A program made the translations under genes and the position numbers. Under the pieces are notes generated by a model. The model saw only the letters and a program-made list of their open reading frames with translations, was not told where the DNA came from and did not search any database. DNA of 64,000 bases from Atriophallophorus winterbourni (Eukaryota > Platyhelminthes > Trematoda > Plagiorchiida > Microphallidae). Positions 11,641 through 21,749 of the stretch are shown piece after piece. The DNA is taken from contig JACCGJ010010586.1 in the NCBI GenBank assembly GCA_013407085.1, forward strand, positions 1 through 64,000. Direction: 5' to 3'. Numbering within the stretch: position 1 is the first letter of the stretch; every line of letters starts with the position of its first letter.

Positions 11641-12110
11641 GCTGTTTAATTTCCTTCTTTCTGACCTTGTAGGATTTTAGTTTGTTATAGTTTTATGGCA
11701 TTTAAGCATCTGGTACATGTCGTCCTTGAAGAGGATGACCCTCCTAAGTAGGTATGCGCTATTGTTGAATTCACCGGAAAGTGAAAGCATCATCTACTTT
11801 TTAGACCATTTAAACTGCTTACTGGCTAGCGCTCAGGTGCACTTATGTATGGCTGTCAGAAAGGTAAAACATGAAATGGTAGGGCACAACGTTGGGTGAT
11901 TGAGCCTTATCGATACAAGTATGATGCCATGCATGGTTAAGGATAACCTTGTCGCCGACATTATCACGTCACGTGTGTTCGCCAATTCGGAACCCTGAGA
12001 AACTGATGCAGCTGCATAACTTGCTGTGCCCGGTGCAAGAACCTACCTTGTTCTGTGCACATCGAGTAATTACCAATTGCAAAGTATCGAACTAATGCAA
12101 GTCCCTCAAT
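11641..12110. other. No recognised feature
   Basis: Only short open frames without domain similarity are present. A TTTTATTAAAGC sequence near 12113 may belong to the following Ty3 fragment. Confidence 0.3.
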
Positions 12111-12139
12111 ACTTTTATTAAAGCAAGAAAATCACTTAA

Positions 12140-12825
12140 GCGTTTGAGGATAGATTTCAGTCTCTTAATTTAAAATACTTGGAATCGCTACTTGCTAACA
12201 CTGATTGACGAATTCTCACGATTTCCGACTGTCTTTCCATTTGCGGACTTCTCATCACTTACTGTGATTTGTTGTCTCAACTTTTCACTGTGTTCGGGAT
12301 GCCTGCTAACATACACTCTGACATAAATTCATCCTTCCCACTTAACTAAAAATTTTTGACTGATTAAGGAATTGTCGTGAACCATACAATATCCTATAAT
12401 GCACAAGCTAACGAATTCCTTAATGACACTTCGGAAATCAATATGTCTTGAGTTGAGAACCAACAACATCCCTAGACTGTTTCGCTTGATTCCCTACACA
12501 TCCTCCGGTCATCGCAGTGCACATCTACGAACCACACCTCATGAACGTATATTTCAATATCCTTGACGTCCTAGTTTTGGTGTTTCTCTGCCTTTTTGAC
12601 TAATTACACCAGGTTTGGTCCTCCTGCAGCGATGTTATCGGTCTTCAAATATCAATCGTCTCTAGAGGAACTCTTGAGCTGTAAACTACACTACATCGTA
12701 TTGTTCACCAAGATGGCAGAAGCGAAACTGTATAACTTCGCCAATGTATTGTGTTGCTATCCATCCCATGGACAACTGTTATATATTACCCGAGTAGAAC
12801 CCAAGTATTAATTACCCAAATGTTT
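12140..12825 (+). pseudogene. Ty3/gypsy integrase fragment, Mag-like
   Basis: A decayed integrase core and C-terminus is readable across frames: LLTLIDEFSRFPTVFPFADF near 12190, a HERIFQYP-like match to the HERMFKHNRKSP segment near 12545, then PGLVLLQRCYRSSN near 12605. These align in order with the integrase of the LTR element at 41957-45933. Numerous stops are present and no LTR is attached. Confidence 0.65.
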
Positions 12826-12984
12826 AACACTGAAAACCTTTATGCTGTTAGTCACGATTGACTAACTAACCCAGCAAGAACAAAGGCAGGCCGTTTAGAC
12901 AAAAAGCTTTACCGTCTCTGACCAAAAGGCTCGTGTGTATTTATACACTGAAACATTATGGCTGACAAAATGGACCAATCAGAA

Positions 12985-12997
12985 TCGAGAATCATAA
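12985..12997. repeat. Possible target-site duplication, left
   Basis: TCGAGAATCATAA here matches TCGAGAATCCTAA at 13368-13380 at 12 of 13 positions. The two flank the hammerhead-bearing segment. Confidence 0.4.
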
Positions 12998-13058
12998 ATT
13001 ATAATGAGTTATAAGTTATTATGAGTTTTTGAGGAAAATAATAATAGTTCCTCAACAA

Positions 13059-13097
13059 CATCACTACCGGTTTCTGTCTGTTTGCCGTCAGGTGGAG
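13059..13097 (-). ncRNA. Hammerhead ribozyme remnant, copy with CGA deletion
   Basis: The minus strand reads CTGAC, then GGCAAACAGAC, then AGAAACCGGTA and GTGATG. The GAAA box and palindromic ACCGGT (stem III) are intact, but three bases of the CUGANGA box are missing, so it should be inactive. Confidence 0.5.
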
Positions 13098-13296
13098 ACA
13101 TTAAGATTAGGTTCAGTGAACCTTGAAACAGTGGTAAAGTGGTAGACAAAATTATACTTGTATGCCACAGTTGTATGGGGATCTTACAGAGAACCACGAT
13201 GTTCAAATGCACGATCACAAAGTGATTCTTAACCACGCGCTCAAGGCGCTTATAAAAGACAAATGTATTGTGGTGCTTACATCCCCATCCCTTACA

Positions 13297-13338
13297 CATC
13301 ACTACCGGTTTGTGGCTGTTTGCCGTCGTCAGGTGAAG
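13297..13338 (-). ncRNA. Hammerhead ribozyme remnant, copy with intact CUGACGA box
   Basis: On the minus strand CTTCAC is followed by CTGACGA (a valid CUGANGA box), GGC-AAACA-GCC as stem-loop II, CAAA in place of GAAA, the palindrome ACCGGT with A at the presumed cleavage position, and GTGATG. CTTCAC and GTGATG pair at five of six positions as stem I. The G-to-C change in GAAA should abolish activity. Confidence 0.6.
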
Positions 13339-13367
13339 ACAGGAGGCTCACCCATCAGGATTTATAG

Positions 13368-13380
13368 TCGAGAATCCTAA
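13368..13380. repeat. Possible target-site duplication, right
   Basis: Partner of 12985-12997 (12 of 13 identical). Confidence 0.4.
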
Positions 13381-13457
13381 TTGTTCTCCTGTCTAAGAAT
13401 GGTGCGAACTTGCTGTATGCCAGCCCCATATAACCATGACTATAAGCCAAATTCATA

Positions 13458-14203
13458 GTGCATCGGCCGTCTCGCACGATAAACAGGGTCGCCTTACCTG
13501 CTACATACAGCAGGGTGGGTAAGCGAACACGAGTTGCTGCTGGACCTACTCTTCACACCGTTTCTGGCCCTTCCCCTCTCCCATCTAGTCTTAACAACTC
13601 CCCGTCTGTCAATGGGAGCTTTAGAAAAGACCGTGCTGAACATGTTGGAACATCCTCTGTTCGCGAATTTACTGACCAGTTTCTAAAACCACGGACCTCT
13701 GCTCACATCGGAGCTATGAATTTCAGAACTCTCAGACAGATAGGCCAGCAAGCTGCATTGGCTCTTACCTTAGATAGTCTAACTATTGATGCTTGCTGTT
13801 TATCGGAGACACACTTATATGATCCGTCTATAATTATTGAACTTACTGCCCCAAATCTTTCTACTCGTTACTTTTTGTGCTGCTCCGGTGATTCTGTAGC
13901 TACCATTTCAGGACAGGTGTGTGTTGGTATAGTGCTGAACTTACGTACCATATCCTGTTTAAACGGTTGCTTTTCTTGCATTAGCAGGATGTGCTCAGTT
14001 AGATTGGCCACTAATATTAGACCTAACTCAAAATCTTCTAATCGGAGATGCTTGTTTAGTGTAACAACTTACTAACACCAATTCTGACGACGAGAAGAAC
14101 GCCTTTTATGATTATCTAAATGCCCTTTTGCGACGTTCAAAATCTCCGATATTGTTGCGGGAGATATGAATGCCAAACTGGGTCGCTTAGATACATCATA
14201 ATC
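13458..14203 (+). pseudogene. RTE-like endonuclease fragment
   Basis: The open frame 13458-14075 carries the N-terminal end of an apurinic-like (EEP) endonuclease that nicks target DNA for retrotransposition. Visible are MNFRTLRQIGQQAALALTLD with the metal-binding N, and LTIDACCLSETHLYD with the catalytic E. After a frameshift near 14070, pieces of YDYLNALLRRSKSP and AGDMNAKLGRLD (the GDxN motif) are readable up to 14203. The sequence then stops at a CATCAT run. The upstream 250 bp could be 5' UTR or ORF1 sequence. The reverse transcriptase is missing. Confidence 0.8.
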
Positions 14204-14252
14204 ACATCATCATCATCATGAAGCACAAGTCTGGAGCCAGACAAAGTGCCAA
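14195..14252 (+). repeat. (CAT)n run and SINE-like 5' fragment
   Basis: ATCACATCATCATCATCATG is followed by GAAGCACAAGTC and AGACAAAGTGCC, a short degenerate match to the start of the dispersed SINE-like family. Confidence 0.4.
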
Positions 14253-14409
14253 GCAATATGAAACAGGAAAAGCAGATAAGCAAGTTCGTGAAAAAGGGAA
14301 ATCAGGCAAGCGGAATATGCAACAGCAAATGCACAAAACAGCTTGTTTTGTAGTTTCATTGCATGCAAGCTTGTGATTTTTTATTATATAATAATACCGG
14401 ATAAAAAAA

Positions 14410-15010
14410 TTATGACGCGCATAATAAAATACGCTGCCACCATTGACTTCGGTTTGCAGCCATATCTCTTAAGGTTTCCAGCCAACGATTAGGTGGAGCT
14501 TTTGGACCCCAACCAGGCAAACGAATACGCCAAACTGAGCTTAGCGCTACGGTGAGTTTCTTCATCCCAACGCGCCACATCATCGACTGGCTACCCGATC
14601 GTTTCTCCAAGCTTCTGCCAGGCTCTGCGAATAAGGCGCGGTACGGTAAACGGTGAGTAGACATTCGTAAAACTTGCCCCAACCATCGCAAGCATAAGCA
14701 TTTTTTTCAGTCCGTCGCCACCTGGTCCTAATACTCGCTTGCAGACATCTATATTTGTAACACGATGCTGCCACCGAATGCGAGCAATTCTACGCAGGCA
14801 ACGGGTATAAAAAAACAGAAAGCTGACGGACATCTTCCGCTCGGATAGACCAGGTTTCGCAGCCATAAAGGAGTGTAGCGCGCACCACTGCGTTGTACAC
14901 TCGGCCTTCAGCATGGAGTGAAACATCGCGTCTACGCCACAAGTGGCGAAGGTTAGCAAACGCTGCACTCGCTTTGCGAACACGATGTCAGATCTCGTCC
15001 TCGCCACATG
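14410..15010 (-). pseudogene. RTE-like reverse transcriptase C-terminus
   Basis: Read from 15010 down, the minus strand encodes the post-RT region typical of RTE-like elements: CLRRIARIRWQHRVTNIDVC, KRVLGPGGDGLKKMLMLA, then in a second frame MSTHRLPYRALFAEPG and IRLPGWGPKAPPNRWLETLR. A frameshift lies near 14690. The catalytic palm is absent. Orientation is opposite to the endonuclease fragment immediately to its left, so they are separate insertions. Confidence 0.8.
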
Positions 15011-15054
15011 GCGCTCGCCGGATGAAAGTCAACCTTACTTACTTTACGTTTACT

Positions 15055-15560
15055 TTTGTGCGACTATCTCTTCCTGGAGGATGAGTCGGCTTCAATGAAG
15101 GTTATTGGGGATTTGGGTACAAAGCGGTGTCCCCAGCACCACTCTGCGTTTGTTCGAGTCAGCTTTTCTAGCCTTTTCACAACCAAGTGCGACCTGCAAG
15201 GCAGCAGGGAGTTGCCAGGAAGAGGTGGTCTACCAGACTCTGTTCCAGGTTTTTCCTCAGGGTTTTCTTCCGAACCCTTTTCAAAATCGGGTATCCCGCA
15301 AGGCAGCGGAGGTTTAAAATCAGGGTTTCCTTCCCTTAGATGAAATGCTCTCCCAGGTTAACGAGCTCCATCTGCCCGAAGCAAACTGGTTTTCAGGCGC
15401 CAGTCACTCGCCTTCGCCCCTTCTCCTGTTGGTAGAAGCTGTTCCGCCGGGCTGGCCAGAAGCTGGACTTGGTTGTCAGAGGCTATTTGAGACGCGCGCC
15501 ATATGGGACATTTTATAAACAGTGGGAGCTTATCCCCAGGGCCACCACCGGCTATGACAA
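15055..15560 (+). repeat. Unclassified GC-richer dispersed repeat
   Basis: Blocks ATGAGTCGGCTTCAATGAAG, GGTATCCCGCAAGGCAGCGG, CGAGCTCCATCTGCCCGAAG and TTTTATAAACAGTGGGAGCT define a unit. Part of it recurs inverted at 16560-16715 and most of the rest at 47640-48010. No protein motif is clear. It may be the 5' untranslated part of one of the non-LTR families. Confidence 0.6.
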
Positions 15561-15734
15561 CCTTCGGCCCAAATCGACTATATCGCCATAAGTGCTCACT
15601 CCTTTTGGAATACCTGCATCGATTCAGATCATGCTCTTGTGCGATGTAGGTTCTCATTAAAATTCTTCGGGACGAAGCCTTCGAATGTGAAACGCATTGT
15701 GGTCGAAAATTTCTCTGTCTACAGTTCAAGAAAT

Positions 15735-17880
15735 TTATAGAACCACCTTGAGCAACTCACTCCCAGTTGCTGTGTGTGCAATTGCCTATGAAAGGTGGAA
15801 CAATATGGCAGGGAATATGCGTTTCGCCACAATATCAGTCTCTGAGACCACACAATCAAAATCAAAGTTCCACTGGATTCAACAGTGAGACCAAATGCCG
15901 TTTTGTCCTGAACACAATAGACAGCGTAGACGTGTAGGGAATGAACTTAAACGAAGCTTAAGGCTAGACAGAAATTTGTTGGCTAAATATGGTCGATCAA
16001 ATGAAAATAGCAAATAATGCTGGTAACGTGCGGAAAATCTTTCAACTTATTCGGTCGACGGGGCCCACTAACAAAGGGATGAGTGAGAATATCGCTGAAA
16101 TAGACGGTACTCTTATCACTAATACAAATCGCCGCCTTTCACGCTGGGCAGAATATTTTAAAGAACAATTCAGCCGCCTGCAACGGAATCATCTCATTTG
16201 AAGCAGTATCCTTGGCCTGTTAGCGTAGATCCACTAATGATTTATAAATAAAAGCATGTATCGAATCCATGAAACGATTCAAAGCTGCTTGCCCCGATGA
16301 CATACCGCCTGTTTTGTTCAAAGAAGATTGACAAATCCTGATAAGCACATTCGGCGATCTTCTCCGTGACGTGCGGTTGTCAGAATCCGTCCCTCAGAGT
16401 TGGGGGAATCGGTTATCATACCGATATTTAAAAAGGCGTGAAAAACTCCTGCTCTAATCACCGTAGGATAAGCCTCTCTTTCATCATCACGAGATTGTTA
16501 GCGTCCATATGTCTTCGAAGATCAATATCGCATAGCGAATCACGGATCCGAGAACAGCAATCTGGCAGAGGCTGTGCCTTGCATATCGCACTTGGTTGTG
16601 CAAAGGCTGACTCGAGCAAACGCAGAGTGGTGCTGGGTACGTCGCTTTGTACCCAAATTCCCAAGACTCTTCATTGAAGCCGACTCATCCTCCAGGAGGA
16701 GATAGTCGCACAAAACTAAAGTAAGTCTTCGATAGATCATTAGAACTGCGGCACACTTATCGACAGCCGTTGATAACGGTCTTTTTAGACTTAAATTGAG
16801 CATTCGATTCACTCGATCGAAATGTCTTGTTTAACACCTTGCTGTGCAAAAGCGTACCGTAAAAGTATGTTAACATACTGCATACACTTTATGCTCATAC
16901 ATCTGAATACGTTATTGTTTACAAAGGCCTCTCACCCAAATTCCCCACCACAAGTGTCGTCCGACAAGGATGTCTGATTTCTCTATTTGTGTTCAATTTT
17001 GTAATTGATGCCATCATAAAATTATGCAACGGAGCCCCAGTTTTCGGAGTTCACATAATGTCCGGGGGCAAGCTTCTCGATTTGGAATATGCTGATGATA
17101 TAGTTCTGCTCTTCCACTCGTACACAGATGCACAAACGATACTAAACAAGCTAGCTAGTATTGTGTCTCCGTTTGGAATGCGTTTTGAACCCTCTAAGTG
17201 CGGTGCCCTGCTACAGGACATCGAATTATCAAGCAGCACTTTATTACTTGACAACCTGGCGCTTGAAATTGTAGATCTGGGTAGTTTTATCAATGCTTCT
17301 CCATCGTTAGATGATGAGGTTTCGGCACGCATTTCTAAGGCCACCGTAACATTCCGCAATCTAGGTAACCTCTAACGTCAGAAAGGATGGCGTATGTTAC
17401 TCAAAGGTAGAGTCTACATTTCTGGTACTAACCTTGGACCTGGCGTAAAGAGCACATTCGTTGTCTTCAAGTATTTGACCACCAGAATTCTCCGCAGCAT
17501 TCTCGGAGTTAGTTGTTACAATCGCATATGCAACTATGCTCTCCGAAACAAGTTCTTCGGTAATAATGTTGATATAGAGAAGCAGATCAACCTGCACAGG
17601 TTACGCTTATTGGGTCAGGATTTACGGATGCCGGGCCACCGACTTTCGTCACGGAATCTTTGCGACGCCGCATCCCGATTCGCGTAAATACTATGGTGTC
17701 CAAATCGTCACGTGGCATAGGCAGCCAAAAACCCTTACTAGTAACCTTTCAAAAGTCGACGCATTACGTCTTCCCGGCTTGGGTTCCCGTGATCAGATAT
17801 CGCAATTGTTAGTTACGCTTCAGCAGTTGTCCCGAAGCCGTTCTCAACTTTGATTGAATACATGTTCCATTCGCGGTTTA
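15735..17880 (+). pseudogene. RTE-like reverse transcriptase, broken copy
   Basis: The left part (15740-16440) matches, base for base over long runs, the minus-strand copy at 33120-33840 and encodes the linker before the palm, for example MVDQMKIANNAGNVRKIFQL. An insertion of the dispersed repeat at 16560-16715 interrupts it. The palm resumes at about 16960 with FNFVIDAIIKLCN and the catalytic LLDLEYADDIVLL (YADD intact). The frame ends at 17373. The C-terminal region follows in another frame (ILRSILGVSCYNRICNYALR, then LRLLGQDLRMPGHRLSSRN). Stops and frameshifts make it inactive. Confidence 0.8.
16560..16715 (-). repeat. Inverted partial copy of the 15055-15560 repeat
   Basis: On the minus strand it reads TCCTCCTGGAGGATGAGTCG and GGGTACAAAGCGACGTACC, matching the first about 150 bp of the unit at 15055. 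It sits inside RTE-like sequence. Confidence 0.6.
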
Positions 17881-18067
17881 GTGACGGACCTGCATGCCAA
17901 TGAGGATTTTTGACAAACGTCTCAGCGTTTATTTTGCATAGTTCACTATTCATTGCCTTTTGACAGCAAACACAACAATAATCATTGGCAACTCTAATTA
18001 TAATTCTTATTTTTTTCAGATTATAGAAGTTTTTTGCTGAAAACCGTGCATAAAGTTGTATGAATTA

Positions 18068-19344
18068 ATGGAGTTTCAAGAAATTCTTGAACTGGCACGA
18101 AAAAAGCAATCAAAACACGATCGTGTGGTAATTTTTCGATTTGATATGATAAAATCTCAGGTTGAAAAGCTTCAGAAACTGAGCAAACTTCAACTCAAAG
18201 AACGATATGAAAAATATGCCGAATCAAAACGGTTTTCAGAGAAGCTCCACAAGTTAAAAAGATTGGATTCCAAATTGCTCAAAAATTCAGCGTCAAATGC
18301 AGTTCCAAAACATTCCGACGACCCCGGTCTTACATCGAAGGTCACCGTGCCTTCGTTGAAAAACCCTTTACCGAAGAAAGCTACTTCTGTTGTTAATGAT
18401 GCACCTGAGAAATCTGGTGTACGCAACACTAACTCAATTAGCAAAACCCCAAACATCAAGAAACCCTTGAATGCTAAACCATCCTTCGCCGATATGCTCG
18501 AACTTGCAAAGAAAAATGTCGAAACACACGCAACTCATCGAAAACCCTACGACGATCTCATTCCATGCTCGGTGTCATCAAAATACCGTGAATTGGATAA
18601 ATCAAAACAACCCGAACCTTTGGCACAGAAAAGACTCCTGGCAGAAAATAGTGATCAGCAAGAAACGAACAATAAAGCGCGTGTGCACCAAGTGCTGCAG
18701 AACGAGATGATACCAAAAACGACCAAGTCATTAACTCGTAACGTGAAACCTACTTTATTGTCGGAATCAAAGCCTCCTAACGACCATGTCAAAAGGCCAC
18801 CATTAAATAACGAACAATGCAAAAGTGCGATTGCGAAACAACTTTTGAGAAGTCCACTTAAATCCACTCCTGTTCGACAATCACACTGCAAACCTACGGT
18901 GCAATCGTCCACAACCAAGTCAATCGTTAAATCGACTCCTTTGAATAGTTCCATTCAAATTTCTTCCGAATCATCGAAACATGTTCGTTTGAACAAAGAG
19001 ATAAGATCTGTAAATGTTCCGGCAGATAAGTGTTCACCCAGTAAAACTGATTTGAGTTCCCGAACTACTACAGTCGGTCGTGGTATTGCGGCACAGTTGG
19101 GCATACTGCCTCAACCGAAGTTGAAGGCTATCTATGATTCACCGCAGGAAGAGGATTATGAAAGTGACGATAGTTTCATCGATGATAGCGAAGTGATTGA
19201 ATCCAACGAATACGCACGCGTTGTTCGCGATGTTCACAGAGCCCTGAGGTTCGATCCTCGTAAATACAATGATGTTAATCCATGGGAAGATCTACGATCT
19301 ATGGAGGCGAATTTTAGGGACATTGAAAAAGAAGAAAAGCGCAG
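18068..19344 (+). CDS. SPTY2D1: SPT2 chromatin protein homologue, exon 1
   Basis: Together with 21750-21843 this gives a 456-residue protein. SPT2 proteins are nuclear histone H3-H4 chaperones linked to transcription elongation. The N-terminus MEFQEILELARKKQ matches the family start, so I place the start at the ATG at 18068. A charged low-complexity middle follows, with KPSFADMLELAKKN near residue 137. The C-terminal SPT2 domain begins near residue 360 with YESDDSFIDDSEVIES, then ALRFDPRKYNDVNPWEDL and SMEANFRDIEKEEKR. The exon ends at the donor CAG|GTCAGT (19344/19345). A TTTTTTTCAG acceptor-like site at 18010-18019 suggests a 5' UTR intron or spliced-leader acceptor. Known: the SPT2 domain binds H3-H4. 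Inferred: function in this organism. Confidence 0.9.
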
Positions 19345-19380
19345 GTCAGTATTCCTAACATTGTCGTGCCTTGTAAAAAG

Positions 19381-19391
19381 ATAATTCACTT
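19381..19391. repeat. Target-site duplication, left (ATAATTCACTT)
   Basis: An identical 11-bp sequence is found at 19814-19824. The pair flanks the hammerhead-bearing dimer. Confidence 0.75.
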
Positions 19392-19396
19392 ACTAT

Positions 19397-19438
19397 CTCT
19401 GCCTGATGAGTGCAAACAACACCAAACCGGTCGTTGGG
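19397..19438 (+). ncRNA. Hammerhead ribozyme core, copy 1 (GAAA box mutated)
   Basis: CTCTGC precedes CTGATGAG, a perfect CUGAUGA box. Stem-loop II is GTG-CAAACAA-CAC. The GAAA box reads CAAA, then CCGGTC with the expected cleavage after C at 19432, then GTTGGG. The mutated G should abolish catalysis. Confidence 0.7.
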
Positions 19439-19628
19439 TGTGTGATCAAAATGCATGCAAATAAATATTTTGGTTCATGGTTATGGGTTTAACCCCTTTA
19501 AACATGTGTTTGTGCACATGTGATTGAACAGGTTGGTCGTACCAGCCTTATCCAACAGTGGCATACAAACGCTACTTGTTTACCATTCCTTCACTGTTTC
19601 AAGCGCATGCGGATTCTGATCTTACTGT

Positions 19629-19670
19629 CCCTACATGATGAGTGCAAACAGCACGAAACCGGTCGTGGGG
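19629..19670 (+). ncRNA. Hammerhead ribozyme core, copy 2 (CUGAUGA box mutated)
   Basis: CCCTAC precedes ATGATGAG, where the first C of the conserved box is A. Stem II is perfect, GTGC-AAACA-GCAC, followed by an intact GAAA, then CCGGTC with expected cleavage after 19664, then GTGGGG. CCCTAC and GTGGGG pair over six positions as stem I (one G-U). The ACCGGT palindrome gives almost no intramolecular stem III, typical of hammerheads thought to work as dimers. Confidence 0.75.
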
Positions 19671-19813
19671 TGTTTGATGGAAATGCATGCAAATGAATAT
19701 TTTGGTTCATGGTTATGGGTTTAACCCCATTAAACATGTGTTTGTGCATATGTGACTGAACAGGTTGGTCGTACCAGCCTTATCCAACAGTGGCATACAA
19801 GCGCTACTTGTTT

Positions 19814-19824
19814 ATAATTCACTT
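19814..19824. repeat. Target-site duplication, right (ATAATTCACTT)
   Basis: Identical to 19381-19391. Confidence 0.75.
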
Positions 19825-21749
19825 TTATTTATTATCACGTTGAAGCTACGGAAGCTAAACCCTGATTAGGTGGAAGATTAGCTGTTTCAATTTGATTTTC
19901 TAACAACAACTAAGACAATGAAAAGATATCAATGCACACAAGAGAATCGAGATACAAGTAAATTGTCACGCTTTTGGCTAAAATATTTAAATTGTTATCT
20001 GGTTATTAAGGCATAATTAAATGGTGCATGTTTAGACCACAACAGGACCTGGCCTATTAGGGTACATTTGACTTCAATTGTTCAGTGGAGAAAACACTAA
20101 AGGATAATGCGTGCTTGATGAATATGTGATATGAATTGAGATTCCAATAATCGTTGAAGGGGCCAGTGATAATGATGACATATAGTCTAACTTTTGTATC
20201 GAAACCGTTTTCAAGATGCTTTCGTTGTAATCAGACTTGCACGCGAATTGACTTTTCTGTGCATTTTCGGTATTCTCTACGGAAACACAAATCTTCACTG
20301 GTACACCTAGAATTTAGCTCGTTTAGTTTCAGTTTTTCGCTATTAAAACTCGTTTTTTCTGTGTCTATGCATTGTAATTCTTTATATTCAGTGAATATTG
20401 ATCGGTTTCAGATCTGCGATTTATGCATACTACTGTCACTTCATTGGTTTATTATACGAAACAAAACGTAGCCATAACGTTTAGTGTTGAAAACAAACAT
20501 GTGGTCAAACTGTCACATGACATGAGTAGCTGAAATCTACGAAATCCGTCTTGGGTCTCTGCGATTTGATATCGCATAAACTTAAGGTTGTCTCAAAATG
20601 TCGAGCTACCCCATGCACCTCTTTAGTTAAGTGCTGGATATACTTTGTTATGAAACATGACATTGAAAGCCGCAAAGACGCTATCTTGCTGGTTTCACCA
20701 TACTAATTCGCATACTTGATTATCGTTTGCATGCGTCAGAGGCTATGCGCTTTATTTTTACGATCCAAGTATTTGTGGTGCGAAAGTGCATATAAAAATG
20801 CACGCAGTTGTCATATGGCTTTAAGTGCTCTGTTTTTAGTGGCCTTGTGGGTGATGCGATTTGCCGAAGATAAATCAATTTCTCAAGGTTGATAGCGAGT
20901 TTCCAGATAAATATCGATATATAGTACGGTTTGATTATACGCTTATTGTCGATACACTTTTGCTGTCACTGAACATGACATTGTTCCGGTTTTACGCACA
21001 ATTTGGTATTCATTCTTCTATACATCAGATGCAAACTTGGCAGCTAGGGTAACAGGCACAACCTTCAATTATTTTAATGGTTTCGCTTGAGAAGTTATGG
21101 TATCGCATAGATTGCACCTCTACCAAGAATAGCTGCCTCCTTTTAGTTATTAATATATAGTTTAGTTTTATCTCGAAGTTCGGACAAGCTTACGGTGCCA
21201 CATTCCGTTATGTTTTGCTCCGGTTCTTACACTTCTATTATTGAGCTCATAATCTTTGTAGGTATTCAAGCAAAATTCATGATATCATAATACCATGGAT
21301 TAAGGATTAAACTCATAACCGCGTTTACTGATGATGCATTAAGACTATTTTTTTTCAAGACACATTTATATTAACAACTGAACCTTTTATATTATTTCTC
21401 GGACAGACTTTATTTATTCAAGCGGCTCGGTAGCACGTTTGACACCCCGTTTTTTGCCAAGGATCTTAAAGATTTTTGTTCAGACCTTCAGACCTTCCGC
21501 TGAAAACTAAATTATTGTTTATTCTAATCAACTTTTTACGCAACGGTCAACGTGTGTGTAGTCAGCATACACGCGCCAAACAAGCTGATTGTTACAGTTT
21601 AACGATGCTTTCATCGTCAACAATCCAGTGCGACCTCAAATGTTTCTGGTTCGCATCTGCCAGTATTCAGAGTATAATTCAAGGAAGTATTCCAGTCTAT
21701 AGTTTAGTCAGATTCGCAAATCATGCATACGCGTTTTTTCTGTTCCTAG
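19825..21749 (+). other. Remainder of SPT2 intron
   Basis: AT-rich sequence without conserved coding similarity. It ends in a pyrimidine-rich acceptor TTTTTTCTGTTCCTAG at 21734-21749. Open frames around 20154-20471 and 21476-21749 have no domain and sit inside the intron. Confidence 0.7.

Larger units (their letters stand above)
12998..13367 (-). mobile_element. Dimeric hammerhead-bearing repeat element (minus strand)
   Basis: Two copies of a hammerhead-like core lie 238 bp apart on the minus strand, within a 370-bp segment bounded by a 13-bp direct repeat with one mismatch. Similar tandem hammerhead repeats in animals are known from Penelope-like elements and retrozymes. No protein is encoded. 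The direct repeat suggests insertion by retrotransposition, but sequence between the two cores is not recognisably repeated outside them, so the unit borders are uncertain. Confidence 0.5.
19392..19813 (+). mobile_element. Dimeric hammerhead-ribozyme retroelement in SPT2 intron
   Basis: A 422-bp insertion consists of nearly two tandem copies of a 232-bp unit. The unit includes a hammerhead-like core, ATTTTGGTTCATGGTTATGG, and a 6-bp hairpin GGTTGG/CCAGCC. Exact 11-bp direct repeats flank it, as expected for retrotransposed RNA. It lies in the sense direction inside the 2.4-kb intron of the SPT2 gene. There is no open reading frame, so it would need another element's enzymes. The arrangement resembles metazoan retrozymes and hammerhead-bearing SINE-like repeats. 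Which group it belongs to cannot be settled here. Confidence 0.7.

Noticed and set aside
20154..20471. 105-codon plus-strand frame in the SPT2 intron
   Set aside because: Phe/Ser-rich from AT composition, no domain, no splice context, located within the intron.
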